DNA of 64,000 bases. Source: Acetobacter sp. (GTDB taxonomy: Bacteria; Pseudomonadota; Alphaproteobacteria; Acetobacterales; Acetobacteraceae). A program made the position numbers and the translations under genes. The notes under the pieces are model-generated. The model had not been told where the DNA came from. It did not search any database and saw only the letters and a list, made by a program, of their open reading frames with translations. Positions 18,831-28,654 of this stretch are shown one piece after another; positions within the stretch are counted from its first letter, which is position 1; each line of letters opens with the position of its first letter. Location: assembly GCF_022483985.1 (NCBI RefSeq), contig NZ_JAKVME010000001.1, forward strand, positions 496,001-560,000, in the 5' to 3' direction.

Positions 18831-19850
18831 ATGCGTGCCGTTGGCTATCAGAAATCCTTACCGGTGACAGACGAGAACGCGCTCGTTGATATCGAGCTTC
18901 CGGACCCCGTCGCCACGGGACACGACCTGCTGGTCGAAGTGAAGGCTGTTTCCGTCAATCCGGTCGATACCAAGGTGCGGATGCGGGCCGAACCGCCTCC
19001 CGGTGAATGGAAGGTGCTGGGGTGGGATGCGGCGGGCATCGTCCGGGCGGTTGGTCCGGAGGTGAAGCGTTTCCGTCCCGGTGATGAGGTCTGGTATGCC
19101 GGAGCCGTCACGCGGCAGGGCTGCAACAGCGAACTGCATCTTGTTGACGAGCGGATTGTCGGCAAGAAGCCGCGTTCTCTGGGGTGGGCCGAGGCGGCCG
19201 CCATGCCGCTGACGGCCATCACGGCATGGGAAATGCTGTTCGATCGTCTTGATATCACACGTCCCATTCCCGGCGTGCCACAGGCGCTGCTCATTATCGG
19301 AGCAGGCGGCGGAGTGGGGTCCATGGCGGTTCAGTTGGCCCGTCGTCCGGGTAACGTGACGGTGATCGGCACGGCCTCGCGTCCGGAAACGGCGGAGTGG
19401 GCGAAATCGCTGGGTGCGGAATATGTACTCGACCACAGCAGGCCGCTTGCTCCCCAGATCGAGGCTCTTGGATTTGGTGGCCCGGGTTATGTCTTTTCCA
19501 TCACTCAGACCGACAGGCATTTTGCGGATGTGGTGAAACTGATCGCGCCTCAGGGACGGTTCGGTCTGATTGATGATCCGCCGTCTCTCGACATCATGCC
19601 GTTCAAGGCCAAAAGCGTGTCGGCCCACTGGGAGCTGATGTTCACACGTTCGACTTTCCAGACGGCGGATATGGTCCGTCAGGCTGAAATTCTGGAAGAA
19701 GTGTCCAACCTTGTGGATGCGGGCGTGCTCAGGACGACTCTGAGCGACGTGGCCGGGCCGATCAACGCTGCCAATCTGCGTCACGCGCATGCCTTGCTGG
19801 AGAGTGGTAAGGCGAAGGGCAAGATCGTTCTGGAAGGTTTCGGGGCGTAA
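18831..19850 (+). CDS. zinc-independent MDR oxidoreductase (quinone-oxidoreductase-like)
   Basis: The 339-residue protein is a medium-chain dehydrogenase/reductase. The N-terminal GroES-like domain has SVNPVDTKVRM and VLGWDAAGIV. The Rossmann motif is IIGAGGGVGSMAVQLA near residue 155. The Cys/His set for a catalytic zinc is absent, and the MRAVGYQKSLP start is typical of the 'zinc-binding alcohol dehydrogenase family 1' (QOR-like) group despite its name. It probably reduces a quinone or enone with NADPH. GGGAG precedes the start. It stands between the flavoprotein and the glycosyltransferase gene without close coupling. Confidence 0.88.
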   Translation: MRAVGYQKSLPVTDENALVDIELPDPVATGHDLLVEVKAVSVNPVDTKVRMRAEPPPGEWKVLGWDAAGIVRAVGPEVKRFRPGDEVWYAGAVTRQGCNSELHLVDERIVGKKPRSLGWAEAAAMPLTAITAWEMLFDRLDITRPIPGVPQALLIIGAGGGVGSMAVQLARRPGNVTVIGTASRPETAEWAKSLGAEYVLDHSRPLAPQIEALGFGGPGYVFSITQTDRHFADVVKLIAPQGRFGLIDDPPSLDIMPFKAKSVSAHWELMFTRSTFQTADMVRQAEILEEVSNLVDAGVLRTTLSDVAGPINAANLRHAHALLESGKAKGKIVLEGFGA

Positions 19851-19977
19851 GGCCGTTTCGTGCGATCGGGGTCTTCTGGCGCGATAATCTTTGCAAAAAC
19901 GCTGTTTTGCTATAGGAGCGGCGTTAATCATTTTCTGGAATACGGCAAGAGACTGTTCAATGATGGAAGAAGAGAGA

Positions 19978-20904
19978 ATGTCAGTTGAGCAGTCACTGCG
20001 TATTGCTGTTCTGGTCCCTTGTTATAATGAAGAAGTAACGATCGGCACTGTTGTCCGTGACTTTCGTAATGCTCTCCCGTTTGCAACGATTTATGTCTAT
20101 GACAATAATTCGACTGACCGGACGCAGGAAATCGCACGCGCTGAAGGCGCTGTCGTCCGTCGGGAACTGATGCAGGGCAAGGGCAATGTCATACGCCGCA
20201 TGTTCGCAGACATTGACGCCGATTATTACATTCTGGTCGACGGCGATGCCACTTATGAGGCGGATGCCGCCCCGCAGATGCTGAGCGAAGCCGTTGAGAA
20301 TAATTTCGACATGGTGACCGGTCAGAGAATAACGGACCGCAAGGCGGCCTATCGTCCGGGTCACGTTCTGGGCAACAAGGTTCTGACATCGCTGGTTCAC
20401 CATTTTTTCGGTCGGGCGACGGATGACATGCTGTCCGGCTACCGCGTGTTTTCCCGTCGTTTCGTGAAATCCTTCCCCGCCGCATCAGCGGGGTTCGAGA
20501 CGGAAACCGAATTTACAGTTCATGCTCTCCAACTGAGTATGCCGATTGGTGAAGTCCCAACCCGGTATATTGAACGTCCTGAGGGCTCGGCATCGAAACT
20601 GAATACCTGGAAAGATGGTGTCCGCATTCTCACCACCATCATCCAGCTTGTAAAGCAGGAACGCCCCCTTCTGTTTTTCTCTCTGATTGCGGCGTTTTTT
20701 GCTTTGTCTGGCGTGCTGTTCGGTATTCCAGTCATTACTGATTATATGCGGACTGGTCTGGTCCCAAGGCTGCCGACGGCCGTTCTGGCGACAGGATGTG
20801 AAATCGTCGCGGCTCTATCACTGGCCTGCGGCCTTATTCTTGATAGTGTAGCGGTTGGACGTCTGGAAGTGAGGCGGTTATTTTATTTATCGTGTACAAA
20901 ATAA
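19978..20904 (+). CDS. polyprenyl-phosphate glycosyltransferase (GT2, GtrB/DPM1-like)
   Basis: The 308-residue protein has a GT-A family 2 domain (VLVPCYNEEVTIG, YVYDNNSTDRTQEI, the DxD-like ILVDGDATYE, GKGNVIRRMF, and MLSGYRVFSRR). Two predicted C-terminal membrane segments follow (about residues 228-250 and 263-285). The family attaches a sugar from a nucleotide sugar to undecaprenyl phosphate on the cytoplasmic face. I chose ATG 19978, after a GAAGAAGAGAGA purine run; in-frame starts lie at 19960, 19963 and 19891. Two large membrane proteins follow on the same strand, and the three may form a glycan or O-antigen modification module. No GtrA-type flippase gene is seen in the window. Confidence 0.85.
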   Translation: MSVEQSLRIAVLVPCYNEEVTIGTVVRDFRNALPFATIYVYDNNSTDRTQEIARAEGAVVRRELMQGKGNVIRRMFADIDADYYILVDGDATYEADAAPQMLSEAVENNFDMVTGQRITDRKAAYRPGHVLGNKVLTSLVHHFFGRATDDMLSGYRVFSRRFVKSFPAASAGFETETEFTVHALQLSMPIGEVPTRYIERPEGSASKLNTWKDGVRILTTIIQLVKQERPLLFFSLIAAFFALSGVLFGIPVITDYMRTGLVPRLPTAVLATGCEIVAALSLACGLILDSVAVGRLEVRRLFYLSCTK

Positions 20905-21001
20905 AATGAATGAAAATAAGAGAATAGTCTGCACGACGTTCGTTTGTGAGATCGACAGTCTGTTGATTGCGATTTCCAAGATTTTTCTAAGTATCTAATT
21001 A

Positions 21002-23707
21002 ATGGAATGTGTCGTGAAAAAGATTCTAAAGCATTTTAATCAAATGTACCTTGGTTTATCTGTTCTGATTTTATTGCCGGTAGTTGTGCATTTTCTGGAT
21101 ATTTTAGGGATAAGGTCATCTGATCCTCTGTATATTTATTTTAATTTTGGCAGCAAGGTATCGTCTTACCTTGATGGGAGTCCTGGGTGGGTCGATCCTA
21201 ATGCGGGTGCGACCACACAGGCATTAGGAACGCTTGCTGCCCGACAATGGCTTTCCGGACATATTCCTTGGTGGGACAGTTATTCAGGTATGGGATTCCC
21301 GCTTGCGGCGGAAATGCAAAATTCTGCATTGTTTTTTCCATTTATACTATTGTTGCATTTTGCAAATGGTCTTTTGTACCTAAAAATCGCTTTGCAGATT
21401 TTTTCAGGTCTGGCGTCTTACGCCTTGTTCCGTGAAATGCGGTTGTCGTCTTTAGCGGTGTTTTCCGGCTCTGTGCTTATGGAAATGTGCGGAACATATG
21501 CGTGGTTTGCTCACGGGCCGATCATGCCGCTTCCGTTTTTGCCGCTATTGTTATTGGGTGTTATAAAGTGCTGTCGTGATGATAAGAAGACGGCGCTCTC
21601 TGGTGTTTTGCTGGTATCGCTGGGGATAGCGGGATCCATTTTTGCCGGTTTTCCTGAAACGGCATACATGAACGGACTTTTTGCTTTATTGTTTGCTTTC
21701 TGGGGCGTTTTTTGCTTTTCCGGGAAAGCTTGGAAGTCAGTGAAGCATATTGTTTCCGGTGGGGCGATCGGCTTGCTTTTGAGCGCTCCGGCCTGGATAC
21801 CGTTTATGGATCTTCTGCGTGTTGCGTTTCTTGGTCAGAATCAGGATTATCGGGACGCGCATTTCTTGTTTTCCAATTGGGGGCAGGCATTATTTCCTTA
21901 TTTATTCGGACCGCCACTTTATAAAGTCTCAAATGGATCGGTCGATAATGTCAGCTTGTGGTGGCATACAGGTGGATATTCCGATATTGCTCTTTTGTTC
22001 ACAGGATTATTGAGTCTTCTGTTTGCATTGAAATTTAACGTAAAATATAGAAAACTTAGGTTTTTTGTTGTTTCTTATTTAGTATTGAGTGTGTTGAAAG
22101 CAGTTGGATTCCTCCCGGTTAGCAGAGTTCTGGATTTAATACCCGGAATCAGACAGTGTATGTTTTATGTTTACATATCGTCTGGCTGGTGGTGTGCTCT
22201 TACTATTCTGTTTGTTCTTGTTTTGGATGATCTGAATACTATACCATATTTTGACCGTCTGAAATCTATTAAAATAGGGGCCATGTTAACCGGATTTTTT
22301 GGCATTACTTCTATTGTTGCGTCTTTTAGTCTTATAAAAAAAATGTATTTCATTGATGGATATTTTTTGTATCCAGCATTTTCTATTTTTTATGCTTTTT
22401 CTGTATTGTTTTTTCTGGTTTATGGTTTCGTTAAAGGGAAGAGGGGTTTTATTTCCGCCGTTATGGTTTTTAATACTGTTCTGCTTTTTTTCTATCCAAC
22501 CTTATGTGGGGTGAAGATAACCCATGCGCCGGATGAGGCGCTGATATCAGTATTGAAAAATAGTACGCGCTCTGAAAGGGTAGTTGCAATTTCTGCATTC
22601 CCGCCCAATTACGGCGCTTTTTATGGCATTGCGACATTTAACTATAATTACCTTCCTCTGCCCGAAAATTTCGCGAAAGCTTTGGATGAAAATGTCTGTG
22701 CGGGCTATGATCCTACCGGGTTCTTTACAAGAGGATTTGGAATATTTTGCCGCGCTGAGCTGGATTCAGATGATTTTCATACGTGGGAAGGACGACATGC
22801 GCCGTCAACTCAGGAAGGGTTGAAATGGTTGTCCGGGCATAATGTGGGATATCTGCTCTATCCGAGAGATTATGATGTATGGAGAGATATTATTGGAACT
22901 CCCATCGGGCAAAATGGTTTCGTGTTTGAGCCACTCAATAAGACGCCCGTAGAAGGTGATATTGTTAATGACGAACTTGCAGGCTCCACAATTTTCAGGG
23001 TCGGCGTTGTACTGGGTACATATAAAGGCCAATCTAGTGGTCCGTGGCATGTCGTTCTATGCGATGAAAATCACTGCGTTACTGTTGATGGAAAGCTTGA
23101 AACTGTAAAAGACCTCGGGGTGACATGGCTGAATTTGTCGTCTCCATTTATTGTTTCGGATTCTTCCCGGAAAGTACATTATAAGATTTATGGTGACGAA
23201 ATCGGCAACCCCGGTGTTGTCGCATTGTGGAAAGCGCAGAATGAAAAAAGCGGCATTTTGCCACTTGTTCTTCTTGGTCTGGATATAAAAAATCTTGAAA
23301 AATCAAAGGTATTTAATGACGAGAAATACTCTCTGAGTAAAATTTCCGATACCCAAGCTTATTTTTACTCCAATGACTGCCATATTGATTTTATGGATAG
23401 AAATAAATTCCATGCGCATTGCGATAAAGAATCTGATATTATCAGAAATGAGTTGTTTTATAAGAAATGGAAGGTGAGTCTGAATGGAAAAATAGAAACC
23501 GTCTTTCAAGAGAAAGATGGCTTCAGGCAGGTCATTCATGTTCCCGCTGGCGATGTCGATGCCTCTTTGTTTTATGAACCGGATCATCTGAAAATAATTT
23601 GTGTATTGTTCTTTTTCGGCATGATTGCTTTTGCTCTTGTGTTTTGCAGGGTCTGTCTGAGCCAAAGCAATTTTCGTAATATAAATATGCGTGTATCTAA
23701 TCGGTAA
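21002..23707 (+). CDS. large multi-span membrane protein, YfhO-like
   Basis: The 901-residue protein has many hydrophobic segments in its first ~490 residues, then a large mostly soluble region and a last membrane span near residue 870. Conserved-looking stretches are RQWLSGHIPWWDSYSGMGFPL and AGFPETAYMNGLF, like YfhO-type GT-C membrane proteins thought to transfer glycosyl groups from a lipid carrier. I do not recognise a closer family. The ATG at 21002 lacks a good ribosome binding site; a GTG at 21014 after GGAA is an alternative. The gene is much richer in A+T than its neighbours and uses many TTT, ATT and TTA codons, which suggests transfer. The upstream neighbour is a GtrB-like transferase and the downstream one a DUF2142-like protein. 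Confidence 0.7.
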   Translation: MECVVKKILKHFNQMYLGLSVLILLPVVVHFLDILGIRSSDPLYIYFNFGSKVSSYLDGSPGWVDPNAGATTQALGTLAARQWLSGHIPWWDSYSGMGFPLAAEMQNSALFFPFILLLHFANGLLYLKIALQIFSGLASYALFREMRLSSLAVFSGSVLMEMCGTYAWFAHGPIMPLPFLPLLLLGVIKCCRDDKKTALSGVLLVSLGIAGSIFAGFPETAYMNGLFALLFAFWGVFCFSGKAWKSVKHIVSGGAIGLLLSAPAWIPFMDLLRVAFLGQNQDYRDAHFLFSNWGQALFPYLFGPPLYKVSNGSVDNVSLWWHTGGYSDIALLFTGLLSLLFALKFNVKYRKLRFFVVSYLVLSVLKAVGFLPVSRVLDLIPGIRQCMFYVYISSGWWCALTILFVLVLDDLNTIPYFDRLKSIKIGAMLTGFFGITSIVASFSLIKKMYFIDGYFLYPAFSIFYAFSVLFFLVYGFVKGKRGFISAVMVFNTVLLFFYPTLCGVKITHAPDEALISVLKNSTRSERVVAISAFPPNYGAFYGIATFNYNYLPLPENFAKALDENVCAGYDPTGFFTRGFGIFCRAELDSDDFHTWEGRHAPSTQEGLKWLSGHNVGYLLYPRDYDVWRDIIGTPIGQNGFVFEPLNKTPVEGDIVNDELAGSTIFRVGVVLGTYKGQSSGPWHVVLCDENHCVTVDGKLETVKDLGVTWLNLSSPFIVSDSSRKVHYKIYGDEIGNPGVVALWKAQNEKSGILPLVLLGLDIKNLEKSKVFNDEKYSLSKISDTQAYFYSNDCHIDFMDRNKFHAHCDKESDIIRNELFYKKWKVSLNGKIETVFQEKDGFRQVIHVPAGDVDASLFYEPDHLKIICVLFFFGMIAFALVFCRVCLSQSNFRNINMRVSNR

Positions 23708-23721
23708 TGATCAGGCTCCAA

Positions 23722-23750
23722 GCTCTGTTGTACCGCCGGTACGGGAGAGC
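23722..23750. terminator. nested hairpin after the YfhO-like gene
   Basis: Two concentric inverted repeats: GCTCT/AGAGC outside and GTACC/GGTAC inside with a GCC loop, 15 bases past the stop. It is followed by GAAAAAATG, so there is no U tract on the plus strand. Confidence 0.4.
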
Positions 23751-23941
23751 GAAAAAATGTCGAATTTTGCTTACACATGAGATTCTTTGTGTGTTGTCGT
23801 CTTCTTCGTTAGCTTGTTCGTAACTGTGGTGCTATTCGGAAAAGAAAAGCTCTTTAATCATAGTAAAGAGACGCATTGATGCTGTGATAAACTGGCATTG
23901 TTACGATTTTCTTGGTTTGTATGAAAGTTTCGGGAGTATTT

Positions 23942-25330
23942 ATGAAATACGCCGCTCTGAACTGGACGTTTTCTCTCGCAAAAGTCTATTTCTTTTTTGC
24001 GTCCATCATGGTCGTGATCTGTGCCTTCATCACGCCGCCCGGTCAGACTCCTGATGAAAAACCGCATTTTGCTCGTGGTCTGTTGTTGTCAGAAGGAAAA
24101 ATTGTCGGTCAGCGTCTGTCACCGATGATCAGTGGCGGTATGCTCCCTTCTAATTTTTCGCCTGGTTACACGGGTTTTGACAACCTTCCTTTCCAGCCAA
24201 CCCGGCGAGCTTCGCCTGCTGCACTAGACGCCATCAGGGACGTGCACTGGAACAAGGAACTGTCTTTCGTCGGATTTCCCAATATCGTTATTTATGCGCC
24301 GTTCACATACATACCCAGCGCCGTGACGATCTGGGTGGCGCGACATACGCGGATGACTGTTCTCCAGACAAGCTACGCAGTCAGACTTGTAAACGGTTTC
24401 CTGACGGTTTTCCTTTGCACGGCTGGTATTGCCCTGGCGCGTCGTGGCGCCCTGTTTCTAGCCGTCATCGCGAGCATGCCCATGACAATGGCGCTCGCCG
24501 CATCCTGCTCTCAGGATGGCATTCTGATAGGCCTGTCTATCCTCACGGCGAGCATTCTGACCCGGTTCAATCGTTGGACTGACATCAGTTTACGAAACTG
24601 GATTTTGCTGAGTGTTCTCTTCGCTGTGCTGGCCGTGAGCAAGCCGCCTCTCCTGATGTGCGCCCTTATTCCGGTCGCTTTCATGTTCGACAGGAAAAAG
24701 CTTCTGGCTTTCCTGCCATTCGCGCTGGGGTTCATTTTTGTCGGGGTCTGGAGCAGGATTGGCATCAAACCAGTCAAGATACAGTTTCTTCCCGACGTAG
24801 GTGTGTCCGATAGCGGGCAGGTCCACTGGGTTCTGACGCATATCACTTCCATACCGGGTCTGGCGGTTCGCACGCTGGAGCAGAATGGCTATGGGTATGT
24901 GACGCAGTGGGTCGGTGTTCTGGGCTGGCTTGATACACCGCTGCCGCATTCTTTCTATCACCTTGCCTTCATAACGGTGCTGCTTGCGGTGGTTGTTTCC
25001 TTCTCTTCCTTTCGGAGCAGGGAAGTTGTGCTACCGACCAGACTGACATCGTTGCTGACGGTCCTGTCCACGCTCGCGGCCGCGGGTGTTGTGTTTCTGT
25101 CTCTTTATGTCATCTGGACAAAAGTAGGCGACCCGGTTGTTGACGGTGTGCAGGGGCGGTATTTCCTGCCGATCGTGCCGTTTCTGAGCCTTCTGTTTCC
25201 TCAGTTGAAACTGGGAGGACGTATCAGCCCTTATCTTCCGTTACATCAGGTGGCTGTGGTGGCAATCGCCGCTTACTGGTTTGTGGACGCGCTGACGATC
25301 GTTAACGTCCTGTCAGCCCGGTACTGGTGA
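23942..25330 (+). CDS. DUF2142-like multi-span membrane protein
   Basis: The 462-residue protein has about ten to twelve hydrophobic segments. The early TPPGQTPDEKPHFARG loop and the late VDGVQGRYFLPIVPF motif near the C terminus are typical of DUF2142 proteins, which are related to GT-C membrane glycosyltransferases. The family is often encoded with surface-polysaccharide genes; its reaction is not known. Start at ATG 23942, six bases after GGGAG; the frame is open 30 bases upstream. It follows the GtrB-like and YfhO-like genes, 234 bases downstream of the latter, and its base composition is back to the G+C-rich norm. Confidence 0.8.
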   Translation: MKYAALNWTFSLAKVYFFFASIMVVICAFITPPGQTPDEKPHFARGLLLSEGKIVGQRLSPMISGGMLPSNFSPGYTGFDNLPFQPTRRASPAALDAIRDVHWNKELSFVGFPNIVIYAPFTYIPSAVTIWVARHTRMTVLQTSYAVRLVNGFLTVFLCTAGIALARRGALFLAVIASMPMTMALAASCSQDGILIGLSILTASILTRFNRWTDISLRNWILLSVLFAVLAVSKPPLLMCALIPVAFMFDRKKLLAFLPFALGFIFVGVWSRIGIKPVKIQFLPDVGVSDSGQVHWVLTHITSIPGLAVRTLEQNGYGYVTQWVGVLGWLDTPLPHSFYHLAFITVLLAVVVSFSSFRSREVVLPTRLTSLLTVLSTLAAAGVVFLSLYVIWTKVGDPVVDGVQGRYFLPIVPFLSLLFPQLKLGGRISPYLPLHQVAVVAIAAYWFVDALTIVNVLSARYW

Positions 25331-25396
25331 GTCCAGTCATCAGTCATTGGGTGTCTTGGCGACATGGCGTGTGCTGATTGGTCAGCCAATGTGGCC

Positions 25397-25436
25397 AGAG
25401 CGGCATCCGTGATTCAGTCTGCACGGATACCGCTCT
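25397..25436. repeat. dispersed palindromic repeat, copy 1
   Basis: GAGCGGCATCCGT (25398-25410) pairs with ACGGATACCGCTC (25423-25435) with one mismatch; the flanking A and T also pair. The same element occurs at 46754-46791 in near-identical form including its loop (GATTCAGTCTGC here, GATCCAGTCTGA there). It lies between the convergent DUF2142 and old-yellow-enzyme genes and could act as a bidirectional terminator. Confidence 0.8.
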
Positions 25437-25490
25437 GAAGCAGCCGGAAACTCTGTCAAACAATGCGGAGATTCCGGCAGGTGTCTTGGT

Positions 25491-26564
25491 TCACTGGGCG
25501 GCTGGATAATCAGTATAGCCCTCTGCACCCTGCGAATACCAAGTCGCGACATTGTCCTTGTTCAGGGGCAGGTTGTCTTCAAGGCGGCGCACCAGATCCG
25601 GATTGGCGAGGAAAGGCCGACCGAAAGCAATCGCGTCCGCGACACCGGTCGCAACCGTTTCGATTGCTTCATCCCGTGTATAATCCTGATTCAGAACCAG
25701 CGGCTTTCTGAAGACTTCACGGATCTGGCCATGCAGCTTCGGCTGATCGGTCTTGCCGAATGTCCCATCGGGGCCGGGTTCGCGCAGTTCAAGGAACGCG
25801 ATATCAAGATCGCTCAGAAGCTTTGCTGCGGGCACGAAAACCTGCTCCGGGTGACTGTCGATGCAGCCTTGCGTATCGCCATTGGGTGAGAGACGCACTG
25901 AGGTCCTGTCCGCACCGATCGTGGCGATCACCCGTTCCGTGACTTCACGCAGGAAACGAATACGGTTTTCCGGTGATCCACCATATTCGTCGGTGCGATG
26001 ATTGGTGCCGTCACGCAGGAATTCGTCGATCAGATAACCGTTGGCCGCGTGAATCTGCACACCGTCGAAACCGGCGGCCAGAGCGTTGCGCGCTGCATTT
26101 TCGTAGTCGTTCAGGATGCGGGCGATGTCTTCTTTGGTGAGGGCGCGTGCTTCTTCAGGAGCCTGCTTTCCGTCATAGGTATGGATGGCGGCGGGCGCTG
26201 TCGTTGCTGAAGAGGATACGGGCTGCTGCCCTGTCACGCTCGAATGCACCATACGGCCCATGTGCCAGAGCTGGGTCACGATCTTTCCGCCCTTTGCATG
26301 GACGGCGGCGGTGATCGGTTTCCATGCTTCCACCTGTTCCTGAGACCACAGGCCCGGAGCATACGGCCAGCCGAGACCTTCACGGCTGATCCCGGTCGCT
26401 TCCGAGATGATCAGGCCGGCGTCAGCCCGCTGTGCGTAATATTCCGCCATGATGGGAGTGGGAACATGTTCGCGGGTGCCTCTGGCCCGCGTCAGCGGGG
26501 CCATGAGAACTCTGTTTCCGGCGTGAATGCTTCCCAGTTCGATCGGTTCAAACAGGCTGGGCAT
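25491..26564 (-). CDS. old yellow enzyme family NADH:flavin oxidoreductase (NemA-like)
   Basis: The 357-residue protein has the FMN TIM-barrel of the old yellow enzymes. Typical segments are RVLMAPLTRARG, YYAQRADAGLIISEAT, KIVTQLWHMGR, the substrate-binding FDGVQIHAANGYLIDEFLRD (His-x-x-Asn), RTDEYGGSPENRIRFL and VADAIAFGRPFLANPDL. It reduces activated C=C bonds such as N-ethylmaleimide, enones and nitro compounds using NAD(P)H. I moved the start to ATG 26564, which has AAGGAG six bases upstream; the in-frame ATG at 26570 touches that sequence and is unlikely. It stands alone. Confidence 0.93.
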   Translation of the reverse strand: MPSLFEPIELGSIHAGNRVLMAPLTRARGTREHVPTPIMAEYYAQRADAGLIISEATGISREGLGWPYAPGLWSQEQVEAWKPITAAVHAKGGKIVTQLWHMGRMVHSSVTGQQPVSSSATTAPAAIHTYDGKQAPEEARALTKEDIARILNDYENAARNALAAGFDGVQIHAANGYLIDEFLRDGTNHRTDEYGGSPENRIRFLREVTERVIATIGADRTSVRLSPNGDTQGCIDSHPEQVFVPAAKLLSDLDIAFLELREPGPDGTFGKTDQPKLHGQIREVFRKPLVLNQDYTRDEAIETVATGVADAIAFGRPFLANPDLVRRLEDNLPLNKDNVATWYSQGAEGYTDYPAAQ

Positions 26565-26684
26565 AGACATCTCCTTTCCTCAAATTCTGTCTGCATGAGG
26601 TGGGACGCCTGATATCGATTGCAATAGCCCGTTAAAACCTGTTTCGGATAAATCTCGAACTATGCTAAATAAATCAGTATGTTG

Positions 26685-27689
26685 TTATGGAAACTTTTTC
26701 GTTTCCTTTTTGCCCGGCACTGTTGGGGCGCTGATGGATTTGGCATTTTCCGCTCTTTTCCCGGCTGATGTCCTGTGCACAAAAATCCGTCCCTGCCTGT
26801 AGAATATCCAGACATGATGGGCCGCGAACCAGTCGGAGCCGAGCAGCATATCGACGGACTGTTCCGACACGGGAGAGACGGTCAGAACCGGGTTTCGCTC
26901 GGTTTCTTCTCCGATGGTCAGACTGTGGAATTTATGCCACCGGTAGACCGACTCTTTTCCATCCACACCGGCCGTCGTGCCACCCGGGTCAGTGGCAAGC
27001 TGCTCTTCCGTCAGCCCCATTGCCTCGGCTGCGCGACGGGAGAGAATGCGGGACCGGGCTCCACTGTCCAGCAGCGCCGTCAGTTCATGGCCGTCCAGTT
27101 GAACGTGAAGAACGATGCGATGCCCCCGTTCCTCGGCTTCAAGGTTCTGCCACTCGACGCCGGGCACGGAGGGCGGTTCCACAGAACAGAGGTCTGTCCT
27201 GCGTCCCGGTGCGTTCCACATGGCGACGCGCCCATGCGGTGCGTCAATCTCCAGCACGTCCTGCGCCAGCACGTCGCCGCCCAATAGTCCTTCGACGGGC
27301 GGCGTAATGTTCGGACGGCTGGGCAGAAAACCCAACGGCATGGAAACAGGCCCGAACCCCGTGTTGCCAACCTGTAAACTGGGAACGATCACATTCGGCA
27401 CCACACCACCGGACCCGCCTGTGCCGCTGACATGGGTCAGAGCGTTCGGGTCTTCGGGCAGCTTCATGAACCGAGCGAACCACGGCGAAATCAGGCTGCC
27501 TTCCGATCCGGTATCGACAATGAAATTGACAGTCCGTCCGGCAATCGCCACGGGAGCGGACAGAAATCCCAGATCATTCCGCAGGGGCGCTTCCATGACC
27601 GGCGTCAGCGGACAGGGGGCGGCAAAGGCGGCTGAGACCATCAGCCATTGCAGGGCAAGGCCCGTCCAGAGAGAGTGAAGGCGGTTCAT
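26685..27689 (-). CDS. periplasmic double retropepsin-like aspartyl protease
   Basis: The 334-residue protein starts with a signal peptide (about 1-24, ending AAFAA). It then shows two retropepsin-like halves: the first with the active motif FIVDTGSEGS, the second with ALLDSGARSR. Each is followed by a hydrophobic GLLGGD or MLLGSD flap-like element. Single-chain proteins with two such halves could form a pepsin-like intramolecular dimer; the second motif reads D-S-G rather than D-T-G. It belongs to the aspartyl-protease group related to PF13650/PF13975; the substrate is unknown. The start lies two bases after the stop of pip in a tight xerC-pip-protease order. Confidence 0.8.
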   Translation of the reverse strand: MNRLHSLWTGLALQWLMVSAAFAAPCPLTPVMEAPLRNDLGFLSAPVAIAGRTVNFIVDTGSEGSLISPWFARFMKLPEDPNALTHVSGTGGSGGVVPNVIVPSLQVGNTGFGPVSMPLGFLPSRPNITPPVEGLLGGDVLAQDVLEIDAPHGRVAMWNAPGRRTDLCSVEPPSVPGVEWQNLEAEERGHRIVLHVQLDGHELTALLDSGARSRILSRRAAEAMGLTEEQLATDPGGTTAGVDGKESVYRWHKFHSLTIGEETERNPVLTVSPVSEQSVDMLLGSDWFAAHHVWIFYRQGRIFVHRTSAGKRAENAKSISAPTVPGKKETKKFP

Positions 27690-27691
27690 GC

Positions 27692-28654
<963 letters not shown>

